DNA of 30,690 nt. Source: Gnetum montanum (lineage: Eukaryota; Streptophyta; Gnetopsida; Gnetales; Gnetaceae). The stretch is taken from assembly GCA_015680685.1 (NCBI GenBank), contig MNCI01026473.1, positions 187,784 through 218,473 on the forward strand, given 5' to 3'. Below, one piece after another: positions 1-9,622 of this stretch. Every line of letters starts with the position of its first letter. Within the stretch, counting starts at the first letter, position 1. The position numbers and the translations under genes were made by a program. A model generated the notes under the pieces. The model did no database searches. It was not told the DNA's origin and saw only the letters and a program-made list of their open reading frames with translations.

Positions 1-200
1 AAAATACCAAAAAAATCACATACCTCAGACTTGCTTAACCATACACCGTGACACATACAAGCAAGCCTGGGAAGACAACGAACGATTAACCCCAAGTGTT
101 TCTTGTGGCCTTAAGGCATTTAGTCTGCGGAGTTCGACTGGATCGCCCGTGTACGCTCGTATTCGTATGGTGGAGTGTAGGGGTACCTCGCCACTCATCA
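1..200 (-). repeat. Family T repeat, LTR-like terminal block (copy 1a, cut by window edge)
   Basis: The reverse complement starts TGATGAGTGGCGAGG and is closely similar, about four bases in five by eye, to 13131-13330; its first 65 bases also match 30626-30690. The outer edge on the right is the CATCA ending at base 200, after which similarity stops. The TG/CA ends and dispersed copies suggest a retrotransposon LTR terminus. The strand given is that on which the block reads from TGATGAGTGG. The block is inverted relative to the related sequence at 465-769, so it is probably a separate insertion or a local inversion. No coding sequence was seen in it. Confidence 0.6.
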
Positions 201-215
201 ATAGGCTTGGGAGAA

Positions 216-290
216 TCTACTCTAATAATTAGAAAAACTGCCACTCTAATTATAGAGAAACTTCCACTCTAATAATTAAAAAAAAAACTA
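216..290. repeat. Short degenerate tandem repeat, about 24-bp period
   Basis: About three imperfect copies of a unit resembling cCACTCTAATAATTAgAaAA follow one another. The neighbouring bases up to about 464 are AT-rich and hold no gene I recognise. Confidence 0.55.
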
Positions 291-464
291 CTAGAGTAAC
301 CGCTCTCATCATGGATGAACCAAGTAATAACACTACTGGGATTAAGCGAACAAATGTTTACACTTGAAATTGGTCGTGATCATTCCATCAATTGATTAAT
401 GCACATGGAAATGTAAATATTAACTAAGTGCATGAAAAGTAAATGGCATTGAAAGTAAATCTAT

Positions 465-769
465 TTTATTCCAAGTTCTACAAGGTATTTCAAGAATCTT
501 GCCTTTAATACCATCACATCAATGTGTTCAGGTACATTGGTGCTCAAATAAGGATCCATACCATGCTTGACTCCTACTGCAGACACTTAGAAAATATTCT
601 AACTATTATGGAAAGAAACTACAAGATCCTAGCTACTCTATTGACTTAATGATGCCATAAATGTGATGGGTACACACATTTATATAGGCATACTCAAACA
701 CCACATCAACACATCAACTTGTGCATTGATAGGGATGCGTCGATGCAGTCCAATGATGATGATTCATCA
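465..769 (-). repeat. Family T LTR body fragment (copy 1b)
   Basis: This stretch resembles 13600-13865 at roughly two bases in three by eye. Shared words include GTTCAGGTA, GCTCAAATAA, GATCC, GACTCCTACT and GAAAATATTCT. It ends CATCA at 769, as copy 2 does at 13865. On the minus strand a TATA-like box (CTATATAAATG, about 675-690) lies at the same relative place as CTATAAATAAG in copy 2. I therefore infer that family T LTRs are transcribed on the minus strand here. The first part of this LTR, expected at about 60-260, is absent or inverted. Confidence 0.45.
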
Positions 770-1227
770 CCATGGTTGAAACTTTGTGTTGAATTGGTGC
801 ATGCACTCTAAGTTCTTGGAGATTCCAAAATTTATGGATGCATTTTATAGTTACATACTTTATGTACACTTAAGAAAACATCATCCTATACTTAGAAAAT
901 TCTACACCAAGTTGGTTGATCACCTATACTTTGATGATATCCCCTTGTTTGAATTCCTTCAAGATTGTATGAGCTAAGGACAAATTTTGATCATTTGACA
1001 CCACATGACCTTTTTGAACCTTAAACCTGCACATGAGCATATAATTAGTCAAACAAATGGCCATACAACCAAAACAAACATGTAAAAATAAATTAAAGCT
1101 TGTCCTTCCAACATGTAGACATTGCCTAGAGGATTCTGAAGCAAAGTGATCAACCTGTGATCTAACTTCAAAGTATTGTTATGTTATATTGAGAGTAAAT
1201 AGGCATCTTCCATATACATGAGAATTG

Positions 1228-1566
1228 TCAGATCCTTGTAGAATATGAAGTTCCATGGTGTTCCAACTCCATGCAAGCATCGGGGTCATCTAAAATATAA
1301 TGTAAAATGTAGTTTGATGATATTGCTAAGAGAGTCTTTGTTATCAAAGTAGCAACATCAGTAGCTAAGTGTGACCATATTATCACACTATAGTTTTGTA
1401 GTAAATAGAATAAGAGCTCCTTGGCTCTAGGCCTAAACCACACATAAGACTTCTCATGTAAGGTCAAATCAGGCATGGGACTATTAGGGAAGATCATTCC
1501 TATACAACATAAGATGCTAACCATCTCCACTACAACCAAAATTGGTTTCAGAATAGCCTTGTACAT
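1228..1566 (-). pseudogene. Possible HAD/NIF (FCP1-like) phosphatase gene fragment
   Basis: This is a 112-codon open frame in otherwise stop-rich DNA. Residues about 37-70 contain SYVWFRPRAKELLFYLLQNY then SVIIWSHLATD. That fits the RP...EfL...(Y/F)xVxIWSS segment of plant NIF/FCP1-type HAD phosphatases. Upstream, KPILVVVEMVSIL lies where the catalytic hhhDxxGxL motif should be, but without the nucleophilic Asp in register. Downstream, LHYILDDPDACM could correspond to the segment that usually reads WDQxxCT. Family members are much longer, so this would be one or two exons. It lacks the catalytic Asp and is presumably non-functional. The match is from family memory only and may be fortuitous. 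Confidence 0.38.
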
Positions 1567-3377
1567 AAGGAGAGCATGTAATCATTAGAACATGTATTAA
1601 CATTATAGCCAAAGCAAAACATTGAAATAATCATAAAATTAACAACTTGACAAGGAAAGCCTAAACATGAGATTGCCAAGCTTGTAAACATAAATGAGAC
1701 TACACTTAGATCAAAATTGAACCATCATGAATCAACTTTGAGTGTATTTGACATTTTTTCAAACACTTGACATGAAAAAACCAAATGTAACATTTTGTTA
1801 AATAATTTACGTGAAGAATAATATTTGACATTATGTAAAACATAAATAGACATTTTTCAAATAGTTGACATGTAAAGCATAAATAGGCATTTTAGCAAAT
1901 AGTTGACATGAAACAAGATTTATGCTAAAACATGTAACTAACATCAAAAGCGTTGGGGCCTAGGGGAAATCAAGATGCTTAAAATTATAGGTTTATAAGA
2001 ATGGGATGACTGAAAACATTAGGAATGAGGGGAGAAGAAGCAAAAGACATTATGGATTCTTGTTTTCATGAGCATATACACTACCCTTTCATCCCCACAA
2101 AAACCCAAAAGAGTTAAAAATGCTACCTTCCTAAGCAGGAAAGTTCCAAGATGCTATTATTATAGAGTGAGGGATCAAACACACTAAGTAAAGGACCAGA
2201 TGACACCTCCACAACATCTATCCCAAGTACCAGGAGCTAAAACATTGTTAAAATTGATAGGAAAATACCCAAAACATTGTATTCAAGCAAAAAATGAGAC
2301 AAACACTATTCTTAGAGGTAGGAAATTTTTTTTAAAAAAAATTTAATTACTGATCATAAATGTTGCAAACATTGTCAATTTGGCCAAAATTGACAAAAAT
2401 GTTGCACATATAGGTGCAAAAAATCTATAATTTGCCAAAATATGATTAAAAAAAACCCTAATTCTTGGTGATTCAAGCATGAAAAACTTGGAAACATAGT
2501 GATCTAGCCACTAAAAATTAAAAACATTGTCCCAAGCATAGAAAAAATCAAAAATGCTATCAATTTTGGCAAAAATTCACAAAAAAACCCTAGTTTTTGG
2601 CCACAAAACCCTAATTTGACATTAAAAAAAAAACCTAGAAAAAACTACAATTATGGCCTAGAACTCTACTACATTGCATTCCCTAGTCCCAGGGTCAAAA
2701 ATGTTGACCATGGGAGGGGAAAATCCCATATAAGCTAATACATGTGGCCACCAAAAACAAAAAATTCAAGAAAATGACCAGAACTCAAAATGCAAAAATA
2801 TTTACAAAAACAAATCAAGATGTTGGAAAACATTACCACAAGTAAGCCAAAAAATGAGAGAAAATAATGGAAAAGTGGAGCCTATGAATCATGGATGAAG
2901 ATCCTTCCCTAATAGATGGATTTGAAACCCTGGTCTAAATAATCTGCTCAGCCTTCTCTACCTCTTCCATGATTACACGACTACTCAATGCTTCACTTTT
3001 GACTACCGTAATCTCTAAATCTTGCATTCTACTTTCTTCCCTGGTAAGAAAACCCAAAAATTCTCAAGTCTATTCTAATACATTATGAACAATTAATCTC
3101 GAAAACCAAGTTTTCCCAAATACACTATGCCTCAATGGTTTTATGATCCCAACTTGCCCCTAATTCACTGTTGGAATGAAATTGACTTCACATGTTGAGA
3201 TTTATGAAAAATTCCTTGCTCTAGCCTAAACACATTATGTCTAATTGTCCAAATAAGCCTGAGTCTATCCCAAACACACTATTAAAATGAAATTAAGATT
3301 GATATTAACTTCACATGTTGACAATTGATGGAAAATTAGTTTTTCTAGCTTAAAATGCTACCCATGTGCTCAATAAT
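1567..3377. other. Intergenic AT-rich DNA without recognised genes
   Basis: I see no coding similarity in either strand. At about 1740-1915 there are loosely repeated phrases (CATTTTTCAAATAGTTGACATG and near variants, each in short pieces), and from about 2230 to 2830 there are recurrent AAAAACATTG/AAAATGTTG words and A-rich runs. This could be the decayed 5' part or LTR of the Tat-lineage element that follows, but I found no LTR pair to prove it. Confidence 0.5.
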
Positions 3378-3830
3378 GTTGACATGTGGGCCCTACAAAT
3401 CATAGATAAAAAATACCAAAGGTTGAACATGGCATGCTAATGAAATAGAGAATGAAATTGACTAAACATGCTATGGAGCCTAGATCTACCACCTACACAC
3501 TACCCACTTTAGCAAAAAATGTTGACATGTGGGCCCCATAGCTCTAGATTTCAAGCACTGAGGGTTAAAAACACTGTAGAGATGAAATTAACTATGAAAT
3601 AGACCTAATATGTTACTTTTTAGAGTGAAATTGACATTCATAGCTTAAAACACTAATCTTTTTCTCTAATACGTTGACAGGTGGATCCTACCAAATCTAG
3701 ATCCAAGATACTAAGTGCTAAATATGCTAGGGTAGTGAAACTAACAATGAAATTGACATAACTACGTTGTGGGACCAAGATTTAGGGTCAATACGCTACC
3801 ATACTAGTCTAATATGATGGCAATACAAAG
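3378..3830. repeat. Degenerate tandem repeat, period about 145-150 bp
   Basis: Three diverged units begin with GTTGACATGTGGGCCC or a variant at 3378, 3521 and 3673. Each continues with a related phrase and ends near GAAATTGAC or GAAATTAAC. Spacing is 143 and 152 bp. Weaker related words (TTCACATGTTGA) occur upstream at about 3190-3320, so the array may once have been longer. Such arrays are common in untranslated parts of Tat-lineage elements, which fits the pol relic downstream, but that link is inference. Confidence 0.5.
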
Positions 3831-3839
3831 TATTTAGTT

Positions 3840-4215
3840 AGTTTAACTAATTTTGACATTAAAATATCCTTATTTTATCAAATTTTCACCTTTTTATCCA
3901 GGTATTACCTTTTTTGACCTTAAAATAACCAAGATAAAAAATTAATATTATTTTTGACTTGTTTGGCCTTATTTTACCATATTTTGTCTTAGTTTTCCTT
4001 ATTTTGCATTATTTTTCCTTGTGTTGCATTATTTTGACCTTGTTTAACATTGTTTGACCTTATTTTACCTTATTTTGACATCACTTGGGGCCTTATTCTA
4101 CATTGTTCTACCTTAGTTTACCTTGTTTCACCCTTAGTTTACCTTGTTGGGATGTTATTTTGCCTTGTTTTAACCTTATGTTACTTTATTGTACTTTATT
4201 ATTTCATTATTCTAC
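3840..4215 (+). repeat. Pyrimidine-rich degenerate minisatellite
   Basis: A run of imperfect 10-13 bp units of the type CCTTATTTTGAC / CCTTGTTTAACC fills about 375 bp. The small open frame through it is low-complexity (Leu, Tyr and Phe rich) and is a by-product of the repeat, not a gene. Confidence 0.6.
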
Positions 4216-4449
4216 ATTATTTTAAATCTATTTGACAAAACTATCATGTAGATGCCACTTAATGTGTTCTTGTTGACATGCATGATTAAACTATGGAGAT
4301 GTGGACACAATTAGATGTGTTCTTGAGTTTGAACAGACCCTTTGGTGATGTTAATTAACTAATCAACCCTGACTATCTAGACCTAGAGCCTGGAAGCTTG
4401 TTCAACCACATAGTCAAAACTCTTGATTTAGAGATTGAAGACATTATAG

Positions 4450-5240
4450 AGGATTCCCTAGTAGAATTCCTGATTACAACCCACAATGATGAGGAGAAAA
4501 TACTAAAACTAAGTTTCTCACTTGAGCCTCAACTTACCCAAGACATCACCAAAGCCTTATAAGCCAACATTATAGCCTTTGCATGGTCTTACGAAAATAT
4601 GCTTGGACTCAACCCAAGTTTGGTTCAACATAACATCATACTTGATCCTAACATCATGCCTGTCAAATAAAAGGTTTGTAAGATTAGACTAGATTTGGCC
4701 TTAATAGTCTACGATGAAATCAAAAAGCTTTACCAAGTAAGTTTCATCCAAGTTGTTGACTACGATGATTAGGTATCTAACATAGTTATAGTTCCCAAGA
4801 AGAATGGAAGTATTTACGTATGTATTGACTTCCATGATCTCAACAAATCCACTATTAAGGATGATTTTTCCTTACCTATCATTGATCAACTCTTCAATAC
4901 TACTGCTGGCTATGCATTGTTATCCTTTATGGATGGATTCTTAGGATCAATCCATAACGTCAATTGTATACAACATTTATGATCCCTTAGAGGATCTTTT
5001 GTTACACCATGATGCCTTTTGGTTTAAAGAATGCAGGTACAACATACTAATGAGCTATGACCTATATCTTTAGTGATTACGTGCTAGGTTTGCTCAATGA
5101 CTATGTTGATGATATCATTATAAGTCTAAGGTAGCTAGTGACCATGCACAAGACGTAAATTTAGTTCTTCATAGTTGTCTTAAATATAAACTCTGACTCA
5201 ATCCAGAGAAGTATGTGTTTATTATCAAAATTTAGAAGAT
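4450..5240 (+). pseudogene. Reverse transcriptase domain of the Tat-like element, broken
   Basis: The frame begins in the pre-RT region with IIAFAWSYENMLGLNPSLVQ (near 4570-4630), a typical Tat-type entry to RT. It continues with IVIVPKKNGSIYVCIDFHDL (near 4785-4845) and then a TTAGYALLSFMDGF segment. The catalytic loop is visible as NDYVDDIII with YVDD at 5102-5113. Internal TAG and TGA stops and at least two frame changes, one between the FMDGF segment and YVDD, prevent translation. One stop (TAG at about 4772, after YDD) stands where related elements have Trp. Confidence 0.85.
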
Positions 5241-5249
5241 GCTTGGCTT

Positions 5250-5870
5250 TATAGTCTCCAAAGTAAGAACACTTGTCGATCCTGACAAGGTTATGGCCAT
5301 AACCAACTTATCAACTCCTAGTAACCTTAAGGAATTATGTGGTTTACAAGGTATATTATAGTTTATTCACAGGTTTATCTCTAGACTTAGGGATAAGCTA
5401 CAACCCATGGAGCACTTGCTTAAGAAAGGAGTCTATTACGAATGGAAAAATCAATGCCAAATAGCCTTTGACAATATTAAGCAAGAGTTACCTAAGTTGT
5501 CAACTGTGTATCCTCTTTAAAAAGATAAACCATTTTACATCTACCTTGCAATCTCTAACACATCCATATCTTCCTTGCTCTATCAAAAATGAGATGATGG
5601 AGAAAAGTTACCAATTTACTATTTAAGCTATACATTAGTAGTCTATGAGACTAGATACATTGAAGTTGAAAAGCATTGTCTAGCCTTGGTCTTCTCCTTG
5701 AAGAAGTGGAGATATTACCTCTTTAGGATTCAAGTCAATATCATATGTAAGGACAACATATTAAGAACAATTACATCTAATTTTTATTATAGCAGTTGAA
5801 TAGCTTAATTGAAGGCCATAATAGCTAAGTTTTACCTATCCAATGTGGCATAAGCTTTGACCAAATATCA
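5250..5870 (+). pseudogene. First RNase H region of the Tat-like element, broken
   Basis: After RT the frame reads LVDPDKVMAITNLSTPSNLK, then RFISRLRDKLQPMEHLLKKG and WKNQCQIAFDNIKQELPKLS. These are the RT thumb/connection features of Ty3/gypsy pol. RNase H follows with KPFYIYLAISNTSISSLLYQ and YETRYIEVEKHCLALVFSLK (about 5645-5705). The catalytic Asp expected near IYLAIS is not evident, and TAG, TGA and TAA stops interrupt the frame. It would have degraded the RNA of the cDNA hybrid in a live element. Confidence 0.78.
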
Positions 5871-6400
5871 AGCTATAGCAGCACCACTGATCACTTCTCT
5901 AATTGAAGACAATGCAACCATAGATCTTGAGTTTTCTAATGAGCATGTCAGTGTTGTCAATAATGTACTTGAAGGTTATGAGGTCATTATGCACTTTGAC
6001 AAAGCTTCAACTACACAAAGAGCTAGTGCAGTTGTCATCATCACCCTTCCTTCTAATGAAGTCCAACCTTTTGCCTATTGTTTTGAGTTCAAATGCACTA
6101 ACAATCTAGCAGAATATGAGGGTTAATTAGAGGATTAATGATAGCTTGTAACCATGGATTTACATGTTTGATTGTAAAAGGTGATTCTCAATTAGTGGTT
6201 AACCAAGTCACCATGGTATACACTTGCAAGGCCAAACATTTACAATTATACTATAACCTTGCTAAGACACTCATTCAACAATTTATAGACATTGACATTC
6301 AACACATTTTCCAAAGTGAAAATACACTCGTTGATGCCATTGCTACCTTAACCTTAATTGTGATGCCTGATGTGTTTAGCAAATTACCTTCCATGATAGA
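5857..6400 (+). pseudogene. Second, archaeal-type RNase H (aRNH) of the Tat-like element
   Basis: The frame has MHFDKASTTQRASAVVIITL at about 5989-6048, where FDgA.t..gaGagvv is expected. It then reads FECKT-like text ending CTNNLAEYEG near 6095-6124 and, after a stop at 6124-6126, KGDSQLVVNQVTMVY at about 6176-6220. The AEYE Glu, the GDSQLV Asp and the FDKA Asp are the active-site acidic residues of this class, and all three can still be seen. The stop between AEYEG and the next block splits it into two pieces. This second RNase H is what assigns the element to the Tat lineage. Confidence 0.8.
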
Positions 6401-7690
6401 AAACTATATTCATCCCATCACACAACATGTTAAGAACACTTTTGTAGTAACCATAAGTAACATGTATCAACATGCATGGTATGATAATACGAAGTTCTAC
6501 CTCATGCATGGTGAACCTCCACAAAATCCAAATGTTTCTCAAAAGGATGTTGTACGTAAACAATCAAAACAATATATCATTGTGGCTGATAAAAAGTCCT
6601 ATGATGGTGTTTTTTTAGTATGTTTGAATATAGCAAAAGCCCATATGGTCCTGCAATAGGTACATGATGGCATATGTGGAGGACATGTACGACCCAGAGC
6701 CATGGTTGCTAAGATTAGACACCAAGGATACTATTGGCCTTATATGGAAAATGATTGCATGCAGAAGGTAAAAACTTGTGACACTTGTGAATGGCACAAC
6801 AACATGATACACATGCCACCAACAAAGTTACACACCATGTAGATTACATGACCATTTCAATGATGGAAAATTGACATAATTGGACCAATAACTCCTAAAT
6901 CCTTTGCATGACATAGCTTTATCATCATTGCAATCAAGTATTTTACAAAGTGGGTTGAAGCTCTTCCTTTGAGAAGAACAACTTTACAACAAGTCCATAA
7001 ATTTATCCTAGACAACACAATGTCTTGTTTTGGCCTATCTTTAGTCATTGTCTTTGATAACAGACCACAATTCAATAGTAACGAAATGTAAGGCTTTTAT
7101 CAACACTTACACATCAAGCATTCTCTTTCTTTGCCTTATTATTCACAAGCAAATGGTCAAGTAGAAGCTAGTAACAAGGTTATTATCAGTCTTCTAAAGA
7201 AAATGTTAAACAATAGTAAACGTAGATGGCAGGAACAACTACTGTACACACTATGGGCCTATAGAAGAACATTTAGAACTACAATTGGTGCCATCCCATA
7301 TAGCCTTGTTTATGGATCTGAAGCTATTTTGCCTCTTGAAATGCAGGTTCTATCTCTAAGGGTAGCTCTATTATGATGAGCAGAACAATGAGTTGTGTAC
7401 CATTAACCTGGATTCGGTGAAAGAGCAACAAATGCAAATGCTTGCTCACATTGAATGATGTCAAGAGAAGCAAAGACAACACTATCATCATGATCCAAAT
7501 TGGTAGAAGGTTAGGGAAGGAGACCTTGTTGTTAAGGTTGTTTGTGAACATGCAAATAAATTCTTAGCCAACTAGGAAGGATATTTTTTTTATCACTAAA
7601 GCCTATGGTAGACATGGATGGAATAATTGGCCAATCTGGTCAACCATTCCTATTTTAAACCTTATTATATCTAATGTTGACTAGTTTTCT
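6400..7690 (+). pseudogene. Integrase of the Tat-like element, broken
   Basis: The zinc-binding HHCC domain begins just after a TAG at 6657: VHDGICGGHVRPRAMVAKIR followed by CDTCEWH (about 6660-6795). The catalytic core follows with WKIDIIGPITPKSF near 6865, FDNRPQFNS near 7052 and SQANGQVEASNKVI near 7143. These supply the D, D and E of the DDE triad. The 7131-7376 stretch is open and includes WAYRRTFRTTIGAIPYSLVY and GSEAILPLE, typical of the core's end. A decayed tail with NLVNHSYFKPYY ends near 7670. TAG stops at Trp or Gln positions and a frame change break the gene. Confidence 0.88.
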
Positions 7691-9179
7691 TTTAGTATGT
7701 TTATCTTTGTTTACAAAGTTAAATGGATGCATGACGTTGACAAGCCATGTAGCCTTTGACATGACCTCTTTTTGACCAAGATAACTACAAGTTTTGTATA
7801 AATCTACAAAGTAACATACAATGTTCTCAAAGTTCTGCTAATTGTCTTTCATGTTAGCCAATATTTACTTCTTGTCTCAGGTAACCTCTTGTAATCGCAT
7901 TTATTCTTTGATATGTTTCTTGTTGTCTTGAAGTTGTGTCTATAAGATGTGTCTTAAGTCATTGCAAAGATGTGATCCATCATAGCAATAAGTTATCATG
8001 TAATCTCGATACATGACATTTGGTTAGCTTGTTTGATCATGTCGACAGTGCTTGCCTCATATCATGTACACTACTCTTTTATTGTCAACCATTCATTAAC
8101 TTTAGCCTTTCTTATCCTTGCTAACGATAAAAGCCTATGTTTGGCATTCATGTATCATGACCATGTGACATCTTATACAACATGCTTCATCAAAAAGTTT
8201 GTTGAATCTCCAAACACTTTATGAGATAACAAAAGTTTGGCCTTGGCATCGAAACCTAAAGAAGGTTTCAATCCCACCAAAAAAACAGAAAAAAGAGCCA
8301 AATGGCCAAACTAGCCAATGACAAAGCATTGGTTGCTCCAAATCCAAGCATCAAATAACCAGTATACCAAGCACAAAGGGCTAAGCAATCATCAACCAAT
8401 GAGCATATCATTACACCATAACCATGATGTCAATGCACTTGGAATTTTTTGTTAGCCTATTCAACCATCCTTGCATAACACATTTGGCCTAAATCCTCAC
8501 CATTTCCATCTTAACCTTTCATCATTGTAAGCACTTCTTAGCATAATTTGACAACTGCAAAATTAAGTGTGGCACAAGAAGCATTGATAATAAATCTATG
8601 GTGTTTCACATTTTGTTAATATCTTTTAGGTCAATCCTCAAAACATCAACAAAGAGAAGCCAATGAAACACCTCCATGAATCACCTCAGAGAAAATTCTA
8701 TTGCAAATAGAAAAGCCTTGTAGCCAAATTTTCACTGTAATTTTTGATCAAATTCAAGATCAAAACAAATGCCTTAATTTAAGGATAAAATAATCCATAC
8801 AGCATTCCTAAGATTTTCCTAATCTGGTTTTTATCTTAGCATGGAAGTTGTAACCACTCTAGACCAAAACACCTTTCCCTTTATCAGAATCATGATAAAT
8901 CATGGCATAAGACATCTTATGAGTGAAGATTTTGTTAAAATGTTAAACCAGTGGCATATATTCTTCTCCTTAAAGGAGAATGGTTGAAGTTTACAACAAT
9001 AATATAGATGATTTACACGTGCACGCGTAAGCATCTTAACAGTTTTTGCATTTTCATGGAATACATCTAAAGCTAAGAAAAAATGCCCAACACGCCGGTA
9101 AGAGGTTGATTTTAATGCAATAATGGATCGAATGTTTTGAACATACTGCACATACGAACCTCTAGCAAGGATTACAGCT
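7690..9179. other. About 1.5 kb without recognised genes
   Basis: No domain or RNA could be recognised on either strand. It should contain the 3' end of the Tat-like element and the region downstream of the ACR-like pseudogene. An 83-codon minus-strand frame at 8900-9151 has no similarity I know; it may be old 3' flanking sequence of the pseudogene. Confidence 0.5.
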
Positions 9180-9300
9180 GATCACCTTAAAAATATAATA
9201 CTCAAAATCCCAATAAAACGGGAAAGATTGCAGTCTCACTGATCACCTTAAAAATATAATACTCAAAATCCCAATAAAATGGGAAAGATTGCAGTCTCAC
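9180..9300. repeat. Two-copy tandem duplication, 61-bp period
   Basis: Bases 9180-9240 and 9241-9300 are copies of one unit beginning GATCACCTTAAAAATATAAT and ending GCAGTCTCAC. They differ by one substitution (AAAACGGG versus AAAATGGG), so the duplication is recent compared with the decay of the surrounding DNA. Confidence 0.9.
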
Positions 9301-9439
9301 AGCAAGCAATCTACTTTATACAAGGTTTCATTACAGTAAGCTGGAATAAAAAATTGAATGTACAAAGACGGTATCATTGTTGGATACCACTGAAAGGAAA
9401 TCTTCAGCCAAATAAAATTCTATGAACATTTCATGTTAA

Positions 9440-9500
9440 GTTGTCTGTTAATAAGAACCTATGCAGTACCAATGTAAATCATTTACAGCATATCTCCAAA
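9440..9500 (-). pseudogene. Second, diverged copy of the start of ACR-like exon 5
   Basis: On the minus strand this stretch matches the start of exon 5 of the adjacent pseudogene (9676-9738). AATGATTTACATTGG is shared exactly, and matching GAGATAT and TTAAC words occur on either side. It is a direct duplication with roughly a quarter of bases changed by eye. It lies immediately left of an inverted exon 4 copy, so the 3' end of the locus is rearranged. Confidence 0.75.
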
Positions 9501-9504
9501 AGGG

Positions 9505-9622
9505 AAAGTGAGTTGGATGTTGTTATAGTGCAGGCAGGGGAGAAAAATAATTGATCGTGAAAAGCAAATTCTGTAGCTGTTTGCATTTGAGACATGAAAT
9601 TCTGTACCCTATTAAGGTTTTC
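9505..9622 (+). pseudogene. Inverted copy of the first half of ACR-like exon 4
   Basis: Read on the plus strand this matches the minus strand at about 10100-9985. Shared words include AGTGAGTTG, AGTGCA, GAAAAATAATTGATC, GTGAAAAGC/CTGAAAAGC, TTTGAGACATG and ATTCTGTA. It encodes pieces recognisable as the same ACT-domain region, including CLHLRHEILYPIKVF, but frame changes and stops break it. By eye 75-80% of bases agree, so this duplication is older than the palindrome in exon 3. Its right end overlaps the last codons of exon 5. Confidence 0.8.

Larger units (their letters stand above)
4400..7690 (+). mobile_element. Ty3/gypsy retrotransposon relic, Tat lineage (pol only)
   Basis: Interrupted frames on the plus strand give, in order, reverse transcriptase, RNase H, a second RNase H-like domain and integrase. 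The order RT-RH-aRH-INT with an archaeal-type second RNase H is the mark of the plant Tat lineage (Ogre/Retand/Athila-like relatives). Many in-frame stops and several frame changes show it is dead. I did not find gag, protease, PBS, polypurine tract or a pair of LTRs. The degenerate repeats at 3378-4215 may be its own untranslated region. Confidence 0.85.

Noticed and set aside
786-977. A 63-codon plus-strand frame as a small gene
   Set aside because: It starts right after a repeat edge, has no similarity known to me, and its length is unremarkable for AT-rich DNA.
4050-4235. Hydrophobic 61-codon frame as a membrane peptide gene
   Set aside because: It is the translation of a degenerate CCTTATTTTGAC repeat.
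8900-9151. An 83-codon minus-strand frame near the ACR-like pseudogene as a downstream exon
   Set aside because: ACR9-like proteins end at the exon 5 motif already found, and this frame does not match any part of the family.
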